Assembly (NCBI RefSeq): GCF_002210105.1
Contig: NZ_AQQU01000001.1
Coordinates: forward strand, 718,501-782,500
DNA: 64,000 bases
Origin: Oceanicola sp. 22II-s10i
GTDB taxonomy: Bacteria > Pseudomonadota > Alphaproteobacteria > Rhodobacterales > Rhodobacteraceae
Direction of reading: 5' to 3'
In this document: piece by piece, positions 9,376 through 19,622 of the stretch
How the letters are laid out: every line of letters starts with the position of its first letter
Numbering within the stretch: position 1 is the stretch's first letter
Notes under the pieces: model-generated
Told to the model about the DNA's origin: nothing
The model's database searches: none
What the model saw: the letters and a program-made list of their open reading frames with translations, nothing else
Position numbers and translations under genes: made by a program

Positions 9376-12300
9376 TCCCGGCCCGCGACGAGGCGACGGA
9401 ACGCCAGATCAGGGCGGCGACGCCGGACCTGTCGACTTGGCTGTCGGCCAACGCCGGCTCGGGCAAGACACGCGTGCTGACCGACCGGGTCGCGCGACTG
9501 CTGCTGTCCGGGGTCGATCCGCAACGCATCCTGTGCCTGACCTACACCAAGGCCGCGGCGAGCGAGATGCAGAACCGGCTGTTCCGGCGGCTCGGGGAAT
9601 GGGCGATGCTGCCCGACGATGACCTGCGCAATGCGTTGATCTCGCTGGGCGCGGAGGAAGATGTTCGGCTCGGAGCCGCGCGGACGTTGTTCGCCAAGGC
9701 GATCGAGACCCCGGGCGGACTCAAGATCCAGACCATCCACTCCTTCTGCGCCGGTCTGCTGCGCCGCTTCCCGCTCGAGGCCGGGGTCAGTCCCCAGTTC
9801 ACCGAGGCCGAGGAGCGTGCAGCCACACTGTTGCGGGCGGAGATCGTGGAGTCGCTGGCCGAGGGGCCGCAGTCGCATCGGCTGGCGGCAGTTGCGGCGC
9901 ATCTGACGGACGAGAGCTTTGACCAGCTGACCCGCGACATTGCCGGAAACGCCGATGCCTTCCGGTCGGGGATCGGAGATGAGGAGATTCATCGCCTGCT
10001 CGGCCTGCCGGTCGGGTTCGATGACGCGCAGCTGGCCGATCTGGCCTTTCCACCCGGCGCTTCCGCCGTTTTGTCCGCTCTCGTCCCCGCCTTGGCGCAG
10101 GGATCGACCAACGACAAGAAGGCGTGGGACAAGCTGAAGGACCTGACCGCGCCGGGGCTGCCTGACCTGCCGATGCTCGAAGGTGTGTTCCTGACCGGCA
10201 AGGGCGCGAAGGAACCGTTTTCCGCCAAGATCGGGTCTTTTCCGACCAAGGCCACAGCCAGCACGATCACCGACATCCTGCCCGATCTCGACGCATGGAT
10301 GCGCGCAGTCGAAGAGGCGCGGCCGCTGCGCCTTGCCCTTGCCGCCGCGCGCCGGATGCGCGCGCTGGCCGATTTCGCGGACCTGTTCCTGAGTGCCTAC
10401 GAGACCGCCAAACAACAGCGCGGCTGGCTGGATTTCGACGACCTCATCACCCGCGCGCGCGATCTGCTGTCCGATCCGACCGTCGCGGCCTGGGTGCTCT
10501 ACCGGCTGGACGGCGGGATCGACCACATCCTCGTGGACGAGGCGCAGGACACCAGCCCGGTGCAGTGGGAAGTGATCGAACGGCTCGCGCGGGAATTCAC
10601 GGCGGGCGAAGGCGCGCGGGCCGACAGGGTGCGGACGATCTTTGTCGTCGGTGACAAGAAGCAGTCGATCTATTCCTTCCAGGGCGCAGACCCCGAGGCG
10701 TTCGACCGGATGCGCGCCGACTTCGCCGCCCGTCTGGCCGCCTCGCCCCGACCGCTTCAGGTGCTGGAACTGGCCTTTTCCTTCCGTTCGGCTCCGGTGG
10801 TGCTGGGGCTGGTCGACACGGTGTTCGAAGGGCGCGACGCGGCGGGTTTCGGCGGCGAGGAACCGCACCGCGCGTTCAAGGCGGCGATGCCGGGACGCGT
10901 CGATCTGTGGCCGGTGGTGGAGAAGGTCGACGATCCGGACGACAGGGCTTGGACCGATCCGGTGGACCAGCTTGGGCAGAATGATCACCGGGTCCGGCTG
11001 GCGGGCGAGGTCGCGGCCGAAATCGAACGGATGCTGCGCGAGAAAGTGCGTATTCCGCAGGAACAGGGTCACAGCGGCACCTTCGGGATGCGATCCGTGC
11101 GGCCCGGCGACTTCCTGATCCTCGTTCAGCGCCGGTCCGAGCTGTTCCACGAGATCATCCGCGCCTGCAAGGAACGGGGTCTGCCGATCGCCGGGGCCGA
11201 CCGGCTGAAGGTCGGCGCGGAACTGGCCGTTCGGGACCTCGCGGCGCTGCTCAGCTTCCTCGCCACGCCCGAGGATGACCTGTCACTGGCCGTCGCGCTG
11301 AAATCGCCGCTCTTCGGCTGGGACGAACAGCGCCTGTTCGACCTTGCCCACCGGCGCGAGACGACGCGGCTCTGGCCCGCGCTGCGCGAGCGGCGCGAGG
11401 AATTCCCCGAGACCTTCGCGATGCTCGACGATCTGCGGTTCCAGACCGACTTCCTGCGGCCCTACGAGTTGATCGAGCGCATCCTGACCCGCCACGACGG
11501 CCGCCGCCGGCTGTTGGCCCGGCTGGGGGAAGAGGCCGAGGACGGGATCGACGCCCTTCTGGATCAGGCGCTGGCCTATGAACGGTCGTCAGTGCCCAGC
11601 CTGACCGGGTTCCTCGTCTGGATGGAGGCGGGCGAGCTGGAGATCAAACGCCAACTGGACAGCGCGGGGGACCGGATCCGGGTCATGACGGTGCACGGGG
11701 CGAAGGGGCTGGAAAGCCCTATCGTCATCCTGCCCGACACCGGTGCGCGACGGCCGCCGAACGTGGACCGGCTGCTGCCCCTTGGCGACCGCATGGCATG
11801 GGCCCCGCCGGTGGACGAGATGCCGCCACCGCTGGCCGCCGCCCGCGCCGGGCTGGTCGAGACGCGCAGGAACGAGAACGAGCGCCTGCTCTATGTCGCG
11901 CTGACCCGCGCCGAGAGCTGGCTGATCGTCGCCGCCGCGGGCGATCTGGGCAAGGACGGCGCGGCATGGCACGACCGGGTGCGCGTCGCGCTGGAGAGCA
12001 TGGGCGCGGAGACGCAGGCGTTTCCGACCGGGCAGGGGCTACGGCTGGAAGGTGGCGACTGGCTTGCCGATGCCGTTGAGGCCGCTACGGTCGCGGAGGC
12101 ACCCATTCCCCAGCTCGACCCGTTCTTCGAACGCCCGGCCGGGCCACCGCCCGAGCGGTTCACGACGCTCAGCCCCTCGGACCTTGGCGGGGCCAAGGCG
12201 CTGCCGGGCGAAGCCGGGCTGGACGAGGCGCAGGCCAAGCGGCGGGGCCGGCAGGTGCACACGCTGCTGGAACATCTGCCGCTGTTCCCGGCTGCAAGCT

Positions 12301-12749
12301 GGGAGGATACCGCCGCCCGCCTGCTGTCGGACGGGCCGGACGGGGCAGAGGGCGAGGAACTGACGCTGCTGCTGGACGAGGCGCGGCGGGTGCTGACGCG
12401 CGACACGCTTGCCCCGCTGTTCACCGGCGAGGCGCTGGCCGAGGTGCCGGTCAGCGCGACCCTGCCCCAGATCGGCGGAAAACGAATCCATGGCGTGATC
12501 GACCGGCTGGTGATCGACGGCGACCGCGTTCTGGCCGTCGATTTCAAGACCAACGCCGTCCTGCCCGACCGGGCCGAGGATGTGCCCGACGGCCTGTTGG
12601 CACAGATGGGCGCCTATGCCGTTGCGCTGGAACAGGTTTTCCCCGGCAAGCGGATCGAGACGGCGATCCTGTGGACGCGGAACGCCACGCTGATGCCCCT
12701 GCCTCACGATATTGTGGTCGCCGCGCTGGCGGCAACAAGCACTCCTTGA
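9372..12749 (+). CDS. addA: AddA, double-strand break repair helicase-nuclease
   Basis: A 1125-residue UvrD/RecB-type helicase with a nuclease tail, the motor subunit of AddAB. Walker A is ANAGSGKT (residues 26-33). Helicase motif II is VDEAQDT, motif III is [13 protein letters not shown], and motif V/VI regions read [10 protein letters not shown] and [11 protein letters not shown]. The C-terminal nuclease motif reads GVIDRL, then AVDFKTNA. The frame opens at 9333 but the ATG at 9372 overlaps the addB stop by 4 bp, which decides the start. Thioredoxin follows. Confidence 0.95.
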   Translation: MIPARDEATERQIRAATPDLSTWLSANAGSGKTRVLTDRVARLLLSGVDPQRILCLTYTKAAASEMQNRLFRRLGEWAMLPDDDLRNALISLGAEEDVRLGAARTLFAKAIETPGGLKIQTIHSFCAGLLRRFPLEAGVSPQFTEAEERAATLLRAEIVESLAEGPQSHRLAAVAAHLTDESFDQLTRDIAGNADAFRSGIGDEEIHRLLGLPVGFDDAQLADLAFPPGASAVLSALVPALAQGSTNDKKAWDKLKDLTAPGLPDLPMLEGVFLTGKGAKEPFSAKIGSFPTKATASTITDILPDLDAWMRAVEEARPLRLALAAARRMRALADFADLFLSAYETAKQQRGWLDFDDLITRARDLLSDPTVAAWVLYRLDGGIDHILVDEAQDTSPVQWEVIERLAREFTAGEGARADRVRTIFVVGDKKQSIYSFQGADPEAFDRMRADFAARLAASPRPLQVLELAFSFRSAPVVLGLVDTVFEGRDAAGFGGEEPHRAFKAAMPGRVDLWPVVEKVDDPDDRAWTDPVDQLGQNDHRVRLAGEVAAEIERMLREKVRIPQEQGHSGTFGMRSVRPGDFLILVQRRSELFHEIIRACKERGLPIAGADRLKVGAELAVRDLAALLSFLATPEDDLSLAVALKSPLFGWDEQRLFDLAHRRETTRLWPALRERREEFPETFAMLDDLRFQTDFLRPYELIERILTRHDGRRRLLARLGEEAEDGIDALLDQALAYERSSVPSLTGFLVWMEAGELEIKRQLDSAGDRIRVMTVHGAKGLESPIVILPDTGARRPPNVDRLLPLGDRMAWAPPVDEMPPPLAAARAGLVETRRNENERLLYVALTRAESWLIVAAAGDLGKDGAAWHDRVRVALESMGAETQAFPTGQGLRLEGGDWLADAVEAATVAEAPIPQLDPFFERPAGPPPERFTTLSPSDLGGAKALPGEAGLDEAQAKRRGRQVHTLLEHLPLFPAASWEDTAARLLSDGPDGAEGEELTLLLDEARRVLTRDTLAPLFTGEALAEVPVSATLPQIGGKRIHGVIDRLVIDGDRVLAVDFKTNAVLPDRAEDVPDGLLAQMGAYAVALEQVFPGKRIETAILWTRNATLMPLPHDIVVAALAATSTP

Positions 12750-12774
12750 CCATCCGCGGGCCGAAGCCTACCTT
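12746..12774 (+). promoter_or_regulatory. possible trxA promoter
   Basis: TTGACC at 12746-12751 and TACCTT at 12769-12774 are 17 bp apart. The first hexamer overlaps the addA stop codon. The -10 match is only three of six, so this is a weak candidate. It would let trxA be expressed separately from addA. Confidence 0.3.
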
Positions 12775-12808
12775 GGTGGCCGACATCCGCTATCCTTTGG
12801 AGACACCA

Positions 12809-13129
12809 ATGGCGACCGTAGCTGCAACGGACGACACGTTCGAAGCCGAAGTCCTCAAATCCGACCTGCCCGTGGTGGTGGACATCTGGGCGGAGTGGTG
12901 CGGGCCCTGCAAACAGATCGGGCCGGCGCTGGAAGAGCTGTCGGAAGAGATGAAAGACAAGGTCAAGATCGTGAAGGTCGACGCCGACTCGAACCCGAAT
13001 TCGGTGATGTCGATGGGCGTGCGCGGCATCCCCGCGCTGTTCATCTTCAAGGACGGCCAGATCATCTCGAACCGCACCGGCGCCGCGCCCAAGGCCGCGC
13101 TGCAAAGCTGGATCAACGACTCGATCTGA
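12809..13129 (+). CDS. trxA: thioredoxin
   Basis: A 106-residue classical thioredoxin, the cytoplasmic disulfide reductase. The active site is WCGPC (Cys31, Cys34), with the cis-proline in RGIPALFIF. The frame is open upstream, but the ATG at 12809 follows a GGAG ribosome site by 6 bp and gives the standard family length. It lies 59 bp after addA. A strong hairpin terminator follows, so the plus-strand transcript that begins upstream probably ends here. Confidence 0.97.
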   Translation: MATVAATDDTFEAEVLKSDLPVVVDIWAEWCGPCKQIGPALEELSEEMKDKVKIVKVDADSNPNSVMSMGVRGIPALFIFKDGQIISNRTGAAPKAALQSWINDSI

Positions 13130-13154
13130 CAGGCCCTTCGGCCAGGAATACGGA

Positions 13155-13186
13155 ACGGGCGCCCTCTGCGGCGCCCGTCTTCGTTT
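13155..13186. terminator. hairpin terminator, probably bidirectional
   Basis: A perfect 9 bp stem, ACGGGCGCC (13155-13163) and GGCGCCCGT (13170-13178), closes a 6-base loop. CTTCGTTT follows on the plus strand. It sits between the ends of trxA (plus) and the convergent gene that ends at 13186, and probably serves both. Confidence 0.75.
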
Positions 13187-14091
13187 CAGACGGGCCAGCC
13201 GTGGCCGCGTAGGGTTTTGGCGATCCGGTCCTCGGCCTCCGGTCGGCCCGCGTTGATCGACATGATCTGCCAGAACCAGTGGATGTAGCCCGCGTAATCC
13301 GGCCGCATCTCGCGGACCTGCGCAAAGGCCGCGTCCTCGCCAAGGCTCATCACGTTGGCCGCGATGTGGTGAAAGTCGATCCGCGCAAAGATCACTGCCG
13401 GTTTCCCGAAGAAATAGCCGTTGAACGCCGCCGCCGAATTCTGCGTGACGACATAGGCGCAGCCGGGCAGGTGGCGCTCCATCTCCCCGAAAGCGACGGT
13501 CAGGCGGGGGTTGTCCTGCTCCAGCCGTTCCAGCGCGGCGATGTCCTTTTCGTCGTAGAACTCGTTGGGATGCAGCGTCGCGACGACCGGGCGCTCCGGC
13601 TCGCGCCGCAGCACCGACCGCAGCATGTCGAGCGGCGAACAGGCCTGAAACGACCGGTGTTCCCGGATCTTCCCCTGAAGGGGGACATAAACGTGGCCCC
13701 GCTCCGAAACCTCAAGCTCCCCGAACAACCGCCTGCGCCAGAACCGGGCGAAGCGGTCAGCCTCGGCCCGGTCCTGAGCGCCGGGAAACTCCGCGCGGGC
13801 GACATCCCAGTCCCACCGTTCGGCAGCGCGCTCGATGGCCCAGAACGGGTAGTGATACACGCGCCGGATCGTGACCGCGCGGTCGTGGGTCGGCGGGTCC
13901 ATGTGGAACAGATCCCAACCGGGCACCGAGGCGGCGCGTTTCCGCGTGGCGGGGGCATTGGGGATCAGTTCGACCTCCAGCCCCGCCCGCTCCACAACAT
14001 TCTGGATTTTCTGAAGAAAATTATGCCGCCCCTCCCGCGCGCTGGCCAGCAGCTCGGGGTCCAGATGGAAGCGGACGGCACCCTGTTTCAT
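13186..14091 (-). CDS. capsule-synthesis-like protein (orphan)
   Basis: A 301-residue protein that I cannot name. Its middle and C-terminal parts resemble the Capsule_synth family (KpsC/KpsS and relatives, polysaccharide glycosyltransferases). The visible marks are VYVPLQGKIREH (residues 134-145), the HPNE motif at 174-177, and VVTQNSAAAFNGYFFGKP (214-231), which matches that family's NS...GKP block. No signal peptide or membrane segment. The frame is open to 14178, but the Met at 14091 starts the conserved-looking part. It stands alone, with no other polysaccharide genes nearby. The fold is a fair inference; the substrate is unknown. Confidence 0.7.
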   Translation of the reverse strand: MKQGAVRFHLDPELLASAREGRHNFLQKIQNVVERAGLEVELIPNAPATRKRAASVPGWDLFHMDPPTHDRAVTIRRVYHYPFWAIERAAERWDWDVARAEFPGAQDRAEADRFARFWRRRLFGELEVSERGHVYVPLQGKIREHRSFQACSPLDMLRSVLRREPERPVVATLHPNEFYDEKDIAALERLEQDNPRLTVAFGEMERHLPGCAYVVTQNSAAAFNGYFFGKPAVIFARIDFHHIAANVMSLGEDAAFAQVREMRPDYAGYIHWFWQIMSINAGRPEAEDRIAKTLRGHGWPV

Positions 14092-14192
14092 GGCGGAAAC
14101 GCTAAGCCGGGTCGCCGGGTCAGGCAAGACCGACCCTTGTCGCCCGATGGTCCTGCCCGCATATAGGCGGGAACGCAAAAGCGGAGGATTAC

Positions 14193-14747
14193 ATGGCAGA
14201 GGACTTTCCCGGCTGGCACGGCACGACGATCGTCGGTGTCCGCAAGGGCGGCAAGGTGGTGATCGCGGGCGACGGTCAGGTCTCGATGGGCCAGACCGTG
14301 ATGAAGGGCACCGCGCGCAAGGTGCGCCGCCTGTCCCCCGGCGGGCACGAGATCGTCGCGGGTTTCGCCGGATCGACCGCCGATGCCTTCGCCCTGCTGG
14401 AACGGCTGGAGGCCAAGCTGGAAGCGACCCCCGGTCAGCTGGCGCGGGCGAGCGTGGAACTGGCCAAGGACTGGCGGACGGACAAGTACCTGCAGAAGCT
14501 CGAGGCGATGCTGATCGTGTCGGACGGCAAGGACATCTTCGTCATCACCGGCGCGGGCGACGTGCTGGAACCCGAACATGACGTCACCGCCATCGGGTCG
14601 GGGGGGAACTATGCCCTCGCCGCCGCGCGGGCGCTGATCGACACCGATCACACCGCCGAGGAAATCGCGCGCAAGGCGATGGCGATTGCCGCCGACATCT
14701 GCGTCTACACCAACGGCAACCTGACCGTGGAGACGATCGGTGCCTGA
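14193..14747 (+). CDS. hslV: HslV (ClpQ) protease subunit
   Basis: A 184-residue peptidase subunit of the HslVU ATP-dependent protease. The segment [20 protein letters not shown] holds the catalytic threonine, which becomes N-terminal after removal of the first ten or so residues (Thr11). The [14 protein letters not shown] block is also typical. Length is normal. A GNAT gene overlaps its stop by 8 bp, and hslU follows that. Confidence 0.96.
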   Translation: MAEDFPGWHGTTIVGVRKGGKVVIAGDGQVSMGQTVMKGTARKVRRLSPGGHEIVAGFAGSTADAFALLERLEAKLEATPGQLARASVELAKDWRTDKYLQKLEAMLIVSDGKDIFVITGAGDVLEPEHDVTAIGSGGNYALAAARALIDTDHTAEEIARKAMAIAADICVYTNGNLTVETIGA

Positions 14748-15282
14748 CACCGTCGCCACCGTCGGAGACATCACGTTCCGGCGCATGACCGCGGACGACC
14801 TTCCCCTGTTGGGGGAGTGGATGGTGCAGCCGCACTGGCGCGAATGGTGGGGCGATCCCGAGGTCGAGCTGGGCTATGTCCGCGAGATGATCGAGGGCGC
14901 GGATACGACCGAGCCCTATTTCATCCTGCTCGACGGCGTGCCCGCCGGATACATCCAGATGTGGCGTATCGCGGACAACCTCGTGGAGCCGTGGCTGACC
15001 GAGGCACCCTGGATGTTGCAGTTGCCGAAAGGTGCCGTCGGCGTCGATCTCTCGCTCTCTGCCGAGGCCGGCGTGTCCCGTGGCATCGGCTCGGCCGCGC
15101 TCCGCAACTTCGTCGCGATGCTGCGCGAGCGTGGCCACGACGTCATCATCATCGACCCGGACCCGGCCAATCACCGTGCCGTCCGGGCCTATACCAAGGC
15201 CGGCTTTGTCCCGGTCGCAGAACTCGAGGGCCGCACCGGCGACAGCCTGATCATGCGGCACATGAAGGACCTGACAGCATGA
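14740..15282 (+). CDS. GNAT acetyltransferase, AAC(6')-like
   Basis: A 180-residue acetyl-CoA-dependent N-acetyltransferase. The CoA-binding loop reads [12 protein letters not shown]. The C-terminal block [18 protein letters not shown] resembles that of AAC(6') aminoglycoside acetyltransferases and of siderophore or lysine acetyltransferases. The substrate cannot be told from sequence. It begins with a GTG inside the end of hslV and its stop overlaps the hslU start by 4 bp (ATGA), so all three genes are translationally coupled. This link to HslVU is consistent but no functional tie is shown. Confidence 0.85.
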   Translation: MPDTVATVGDITFRRMTADDLPLLGEWMVQPHWREWWGDPEVELGYVREMIEGADTTEPYFILLDGVPAGYIQMWRIADNLVEPWLTEAPWMLQLPKGAVGVDLSLSAEAGVSRGIGSAALRNFVAMLRERGHDVIIIDPDPANHRAVRAYTKAGFVPVAELEGRTGDSLIMRHMKDLTA

Positions 15283-16589
15283 CCGACCTGACCCCCCGCG
15301 AGATCGTCAGCGAGCTCGACCGTTTCATCATCGGCCAGAAGGACGCCAAGCGCGCCGTGGCCGTGGCCCTGCGCAACCGCTGGCGGCGCAAAAAGTTGTC
15401 GGATGATCTGCGTGACGAGGTCTATCCCAAGAACATCCTGATGATCGGACCGACCGGTGTCGGCAAGACCGAGATCAGCCGCCGTCTGGCGAAGCTCGCC
15501 CGCGCGCCCTTCATCAAGGTCGAGGCGACCAAGTTTACCGAGGTCGGCTATGTCGGGCGCGACGTGGAACAGATCGTCCGCGATCTGGTGGACGCCGCGA
15601 TGGCGCAGACGCGCGAATACATGCGCGAGGACGTCAAGGCCAACGCCCACAAGGCCGCCGAGGACCGGGTGATCGAGGCGATTGCCGGCGCCGACGCCCG
15701 CGACGGCACGCGCGAGATGTTCCGCAAGAAGCTGCGCGACGGCCTGCTGGACGATCAGGAGATCGAACTGGAGATCGCGGATACCTCGAACCCGATGGGA
15801 ATGTTCGAGATCCCCGGCCAGCCGGGCGGCGGCCAGATGGGGATGATGAACATCGGCGACCTGTTCGGTAAGGCCTTCGGCGGGCGCAAGGTGACCAAGC
15901 GGCTCAAGGTGCGCGACAGCTACGAGATCCTGATCGGCGAGGAAGCGGACAAGCTGCTGGACGACGAACAGGTCAAGCTGGCCGCGCTGAAGGCGGTCGA
16001 GGAAAACGGGATCGTCTTCCTCGACGAGATCGACAAGGTCTGCGCGCGGGCGGATGTCCGTGGCGGCGATGTCAGCCGCGAAGGTGTGCAGCGCGACCTG
16101 CTGCCGCTGATCGAGGGCACGACCGTTTCGACCAAGCACGGGCCGGTCAAGACGGACCACATCCTGTTCATCGCCTCGGGCGCATTCCACATCGCCAAGC
16201 CGTCGGACCTGCTGCCGGAACTTCAGGGCCGCCTGCCGATCCGCGTCGAACTGCGGGCGCTGACCGAAGAGGATTTCGTGCGCATCCTGACCGAAACCGA
16301 CAACGCCCTGACCCTGCAGTATTCCGCGCTGATGGGGACGGAGGAGGTGAAAGTCACCTTCACCGACGATGGCATCGCCGCGATGGCGAAGATCGCCGCC
16401 GACGTGAACACGACGGTCGAGAACATTGGCGCACGGCGGCTCTACACCGTAATCGAGCGGGTGTTCGAAGAGCTGAGCTTCACCGCCCCGGACCGCGCGG
16501 GCGAGGAGATCACCATCGACGCGGCCTTCGTGCAGGAGAACGTCGGCAAGCTTGCCGAAAGCGCGGATGTCAGCCGTTATGTCCTTTGA
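15279..16589 (+). CDS. hslU: HslU (ClpY) protease ATPase subunit
   Basis: A 436-residue AAA+ unfoldase that feeds substrates to HslV. Walker A is GPTGVGKTE (residues 57-65), Walker B is IVFLDEID, the pore-loop region reads [11 protein letters not shown], and the sensor/arginine region [18 protein letters not shown] is present. The frame is open from 14817, but the ATG at 15279 overlaps the GNAT stop and gives the normal family start [14 protein letters not shown]. Confidence 0.97.
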   Translation: MTDLTPREIVSELDRFIIGQKDAKRAVAVALRNRWRRKKLSDDLRDEVYPKNILMIGPTGVGKTEISRRLAKLARAPFIKVEATKFTEVGYVGRDVEQIVRDLVDAAMAQTREYMREDVKANAHKAAEDRVIEAIAGADARDGTREMFRKKLRDGLLDDQEIELEIADTSNPMGMFEIPGQPGGGQMGMMNIGDLFGKAFGGRKVTKRLKVRDSYEILIGEEADKLLDDEQVKLAALKAVEENGIVFLDEIDKVCARADVRGGDVSREGVQRDLLPLIEGTTVSTKHGPVKTDHILFIASGAFHIAKPSDLLPELQGRLPIRVELRALTEEDFVRILTETDNALTLQYSALMGTEEVKVTFTDDGIAAMAKIAADVNTTVENIGARRLYTVIERVFEELSFTAPDRAGEEITIDAAFVQENVGKLAESADVSRYVL

Positions 16590-17223
16590 CGGCGCGACAC
16601 TATACGTATCCGTAGGGCCGAACCCGCGGCTGGTGCGCATGTTCCTTGCGGAAAAGGGCGTGACGATCCCGGAACAGGTGATCGACCTGCGCGGCGGGGA
16701 AAACCGCCGCGCGCCATACCTGGAGATGAACCCCGGCGGGCAGATGCCAGCACTGCGGCTCGCTTCGGGTCAGGTGATCGCCGAGACGGTTCCGATCTGC
16801 GAATACGTGGAAGACGTTGCGCCGGAACCCGCGTTTATCGGCCCCACGTCAGAGGAACGCGCCGAGACTCGGATGTGGGTCCGGCGGGTGGAACAGCTCT
16901 ATGTCCGGCCGATGATCGACGCCTATCGCTATGGTCATGCGCTGGCGCTGTTCGGCGAACGGATGCGCTGCATTCCCGAGGCGACGCCTGAGCTGAAATC
17001 GCTGGCGCGGGACGGCGAGGCATGGATCGAGACGAACATGGTGGGGCCGTTTCTTGCCGGCGACCGCATGAGCCTGGCCGATATCATCATGTATTGCATG
17101 ATGGATTTCGCCGAACAGCGCGAGGTTCTGACGCGCGATCCGTCTCTGGTGAAACTGCCCGAATGGTTCGATCGAATGGCCGCGCGGCCCTCGGCTGAAA
17201 GCTCCCGTGCGCTGGCGTATTGA
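16579..17223 (+). CDS. glutathione S-transferase family protein
   Basis: A 214-residue GST-fold protein. The N-terminal thioredoxin-like domain includes [20 protein letters not shown], with the cis-Pro and the Glu-Thr glutathione-binding pair. The C-terminal helical domain contains the usual N-cap region [12 protein letters not shown]. The chosen ATG overlaps the end of hslU by 11 bp; an in-frame Met at 16552 is less likely. The substrate is unknown. It is convergent with the Smr gene, leaving only 1 bp between them. Confidence 0.85.
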   Translation: MSFDGATLYVSVGPNPRLVRMFLAEKGVTIPEQVIDLRGGENRRAPYLEMNPGGQMPALRLASGQVIAETVPICEYVEDVAPEPAFIGPTSEERAETRMWVRRVEQLYVRPMIDAYRYGHALALFGERMRCIPEATPELKSLARDGEAWIETNMVGPFLAGDRMSLADIIMYCMMDFAEQREVLTRDPSLVKLPEWFDRMAARPSAESSRALAY

Positions 17224-17224
17224 G

Positions 17225-17815
17225 TCAGCCGCGGTTCTTCCTGAGATAGACGTAATAGGCCCCGCCGCCGCCGTGGCGCAGATGCGCGGGCGCGACCTGC
17301 AGGACCAGCCCGCCGAGCGGCGGCACGGTCAGCCAGTGCGGCACCTGATGCCGCAGCACGCCGCGCCGGACGGGGATCGGTCCGTCATCGTCGCTGTCGC
17401 GGCCCTTTCCGGTGATGACGAGGACCAGCCGGAACCCTTCGCGATGCGCGCGCAGGATGAAACCGGTCAGTGCCGTATGGGCGCGGTCCACCGTCATCCC
17501 GTGCAGGTCGATCCGCGCGTCCGGCTTGAGCTTGCCGCGCGTCATCTTGGTGTGCGCCTTGCGGTCCATCCGGACCGGGGCGTTGCGCAGGTGATCGTGG
17601 ATCGGGTTCAGCAGGTCATGCGCCGCGCCGCGATCGCGCGTCGACTGGCCGATGCGGAACTGCGGCAGCTCGGCACGCGGCGCCGGGTCGGGCTTCTTCG
17701 GCTCGGGCCGCGACTTCGGCGCAGGCTCGGGCCAACAAGCCATCTGCTTGCGATCCGTCGTATCCGCCACCTTGCGCCACAGGTCGACCTCTTCGGGCCG
17801 CAACTTGCGGCTCAT
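17225..17815 (-). CDS. Smr-domain protein
   Basis: A 196-residue protein with a C-terminal Smr domain (about residues 95-185), a small fold with nicking endonuclease or RNA-cleaving activity in some members. The signature IDLHGMTVDRAH, then VITGKG and the late LRHGGGGAYYVYL, are visible. The N-terminal 90 residues are Pro- and Lys-rich and probably flexible. It is the last gene of a three-gene minus-strand operon and overlaps mltA by 4 bp. The cellular role of such stand-alone Smr proteins is not settled. Confidence 0.88.
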   Translation of the reverse strand: MSRKLRPEEVDLWRKVADTTDRKQMACWPEPAPKSRPEPKKPDPAPRAELPQFRIGQSTRDRGAAHDLLNPIHDHLRNAPVRMDRKAHTKMTRGKLKPDARIDLHGMTVDRAHTALTGFILRAHREGFRLVLVITGKGRDSDDDGPIPVRRGVLRHQVPHWLTVPPLGGLVLQVAPAHLRHGGGGAYYVYLRKNRG

Positions 17816-18867
17816 ACCGGGTCCTCGGCCATGGCATAGGCCCGCTGGATCGGCATCAGAACGACCATACGCCCCGGATCCTTCATCCGGCCCGCCGCCC
17901 GGCCCGCCGCATCGCCGGTGCCATAGAAGATATCCGCCCGCTGCGCGCCCTTGATCGCAGACCCTGTGTCCTGCGCGATCATCAGCCGGTGCAGGGGGCC
18001 GTGGCCTTCTTTCTCGATCCAGACCGGCGCGCCGAGCGGCGTGTATCGCGGATCGACGGCAATGGACCGCATCGGGGTGATTGACCGGTTCATCGCGCCG
18101 AGCGGACCCTTGTCAGCCGGGACATGGTCGACCTGGCGGAAGAACACGTAGGACGGATTGTGATACAGCAGCTCCTGCCCGTCGAAGGGATTGCGGCGGA
18201 CCCAGTTGCGGATCACCTGCGCCGACACCTGATGCGGTTCGTAGACGCCGCGGCGCACCAGCTCCTGCCCGATGGAGCGGTAGGGGTGGCCGTTCTTGCC
18301 GCCATAGCCAACCCGCACCGCACTGCCGTCGGGCAGGCGAATACGGCCGGACCCCTGGATCTGGAGGAAGAACAATTCGACCGGATCGTCCACCCACGCG
18401 ATTTCCAGCCCGCGCCCGGTCATCATGCCGGAAGTTTCGATTTCACGCCGGCTGAGGAAATTGCCGCCGCGTGCCTCCGGCGGCATCCGGTAGACGGGAT
18501 AGCGATAGCGGCTGTCGGGAATCCGGCTGCCGTCGAGTTCCGGTTCGAAGTAACCGGTGAACAGCATCGGGCTGCCGTCTTCGATCAGGACCGGGCGGAA
18601 GAACAGTTCGAAGAACGCCCGTGCGCTTTCGGGTTTCTGGTGCCCCGCGGCGGCGCAGATGGCGCGCCAGTCGGGGTCCTTCATGTCCTGGCAGGTGTTC
18701 AGGAATACGGCGAGGGCACTGGTGTGATCGTCATTCGCCCAGCCATCGAGCTGGGCGAAGTCGAGAATGCGGCGCGTTATCTCAGGCGAGTCTTCGCTGG
18801 CCGAGGTGTCGGGCGGACCGCTCATGACAAGCACCGCACAGAGCGCCGCAAGCCAGCGCCCCGTCAT
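17812..18867 (-). CDS. mltA: MltA-type lytic murein transglycosylase
   Basis: A 351-residue peptidoglycan-cleaving enzyme of the MltA family. An N-terminal signal sequence (MTGRWLAALCAVLVMSG) directs it to the periplasm; I see no convincing lipobox, unlike E. coli MltA. The MltA barrel (from LFTGYFEPELDGS) is followed by the 3D domain, ending in AQDTGSAIKGAQRADIF with the catalytic Asp. It overlaps the neighbouring genes by 4 bp on both sides, so timA-like, mltA and smr form one coupled operon. Confidence 0.92.
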   Translation of the reverse strand: MTGRWLAALCAVLVMSGPPDTSASEDSPEITRRILDFAQLDGWANDDHTSALAVFLNTCQDMKDPDWRAICAAAGHQKPESARAFFELFFRPVLIEDGSPMLFTGYFEPELDGSRIPDSRYRYPVYRMPPEARGGNFLSRREIETSGMMTGRGLEIAWVDDPVELFFLQIQGSGRIRLPDGSAVRVGYGGKNGHPYRSIGQELVRRGVYEPHQVSAQVIRNWVRRNPFDGQELLYHNPSYVFFRQVDHVPADKGPLGAMNRSITPMRSIAVDPRYTPLGAPVWIEKEGHGPLHRLMIAQDTGSAIKGAQRADIFYGTGDAAGRAAGRMKDPGRMVVLMPIQRAYAMAEDPV

Positions 18868-19523
18868 TCGCCAGTGGCGACCAGTTGCCAGTTGGGATCG
18901 TCCGAACCCATCCGGCGCGCGAAGGTCCAGCTGTCACGCTGGGTCTTGATTTCACCCGGCTTGCCCTCGACCACCTCGCCGCTGCTGTCACGCACGACCG
19001 AGGTCAGCTGGCCGGTAAAGCGGACGGTCAGTTCCGCCTCGCCCGTGTCGGGATCGAAGTCGACTTCGTGCAGGGTCAGTTCGCGGACGCCGACGAACTC
19101 GGCCTCGATCTTCAGGCCCTGCGCCTCGCGGGCGGCGACAACCTCGGCAAAGCTGTCGTAGACGTCCGACGACAGGAACGGCTTGATCTCGGACAGATCG
19201 CCGCGTTCGAAGCTCATCAGGATCATCTCGTAGGCGCCGCGTGCACCGCCGAGGAACTCGGCCACGTTGAACGACGGCTCAACGCGCTTCATCGCCTCGA
19301 GTGCGCGGGCATTCGAGCTGCCCTCGGTGACGTGGTCGATGATGTCGCGGTCCGGGCCGCCCTCGATCACATCGAAGTTACGGGGGCGCGACGGCCCCTC
19401 GTCCTGACGGGGCACCGGGGTTTTCTCGAACCCCTCGCGGGTGCCCAGAACGCTGCGCAGGCGCAGGATCAGGAACACCGCGATACCGGCCAGAACAAGA
19501 AGCTGTAGAATGGGCGAGTTCAT
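18864..19523 (-). CDS. Tim44/TimA-like membrane adaptor protein
   Basis: A 219-residue protein with one N-terminal membrane segment (LQLLVLAGIAVFLILRL) and a C-terminal Tim44-like domain (about 75-215). In mitochondria Tim44 anchors the import motor; bacterial members are called TimA-like putative adaptors, with no agreed role. The frame is open from 19544, but the Met at 19523 begins directly before the membrane segment. It is the first gene of a coupled operon with mltA and smr, and is divergent from fxsA about 100 bp away. Confidence 0.85.
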   Translation of the reverse strand: MNSPILQLLVLAGIAVFLILRLRSVLGTREGFEKTPVPRQDEGPSRPRNFDVIEGGPDRDIIDHVTEGSSNARALEAMKRVEPSFNVAEFLGGARGAYEMILMSFERGDLSEIKPFLSSDVYDSFAEVVAAREAQGLKIEAEFVGVRELTLHEVDFDPDTGEAELTVRFTGQLTSVVRDSSGEVVEGKPGEIKTQRDSWTFARRMGSDDPNWQLVATGE

Positions 19524-19622
19524 GCGGGTCCTCTGCGGCGGCATGGCAATATCGAAAGCTGCTACCTATGTAGGTGGTCGATAGGGGCGAGTCCACCGCA
19601 CCGCCCTGCAAGGAGATGTGCC

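Noticed and set aside
14740-15282. Calling the GNAT gene a true aminoglycoside resistance gene
   Set aside because: Only the general CoA and C-terminal blocks resemble AAC(6'); the family is too broad and the locus is conserved chromosome.
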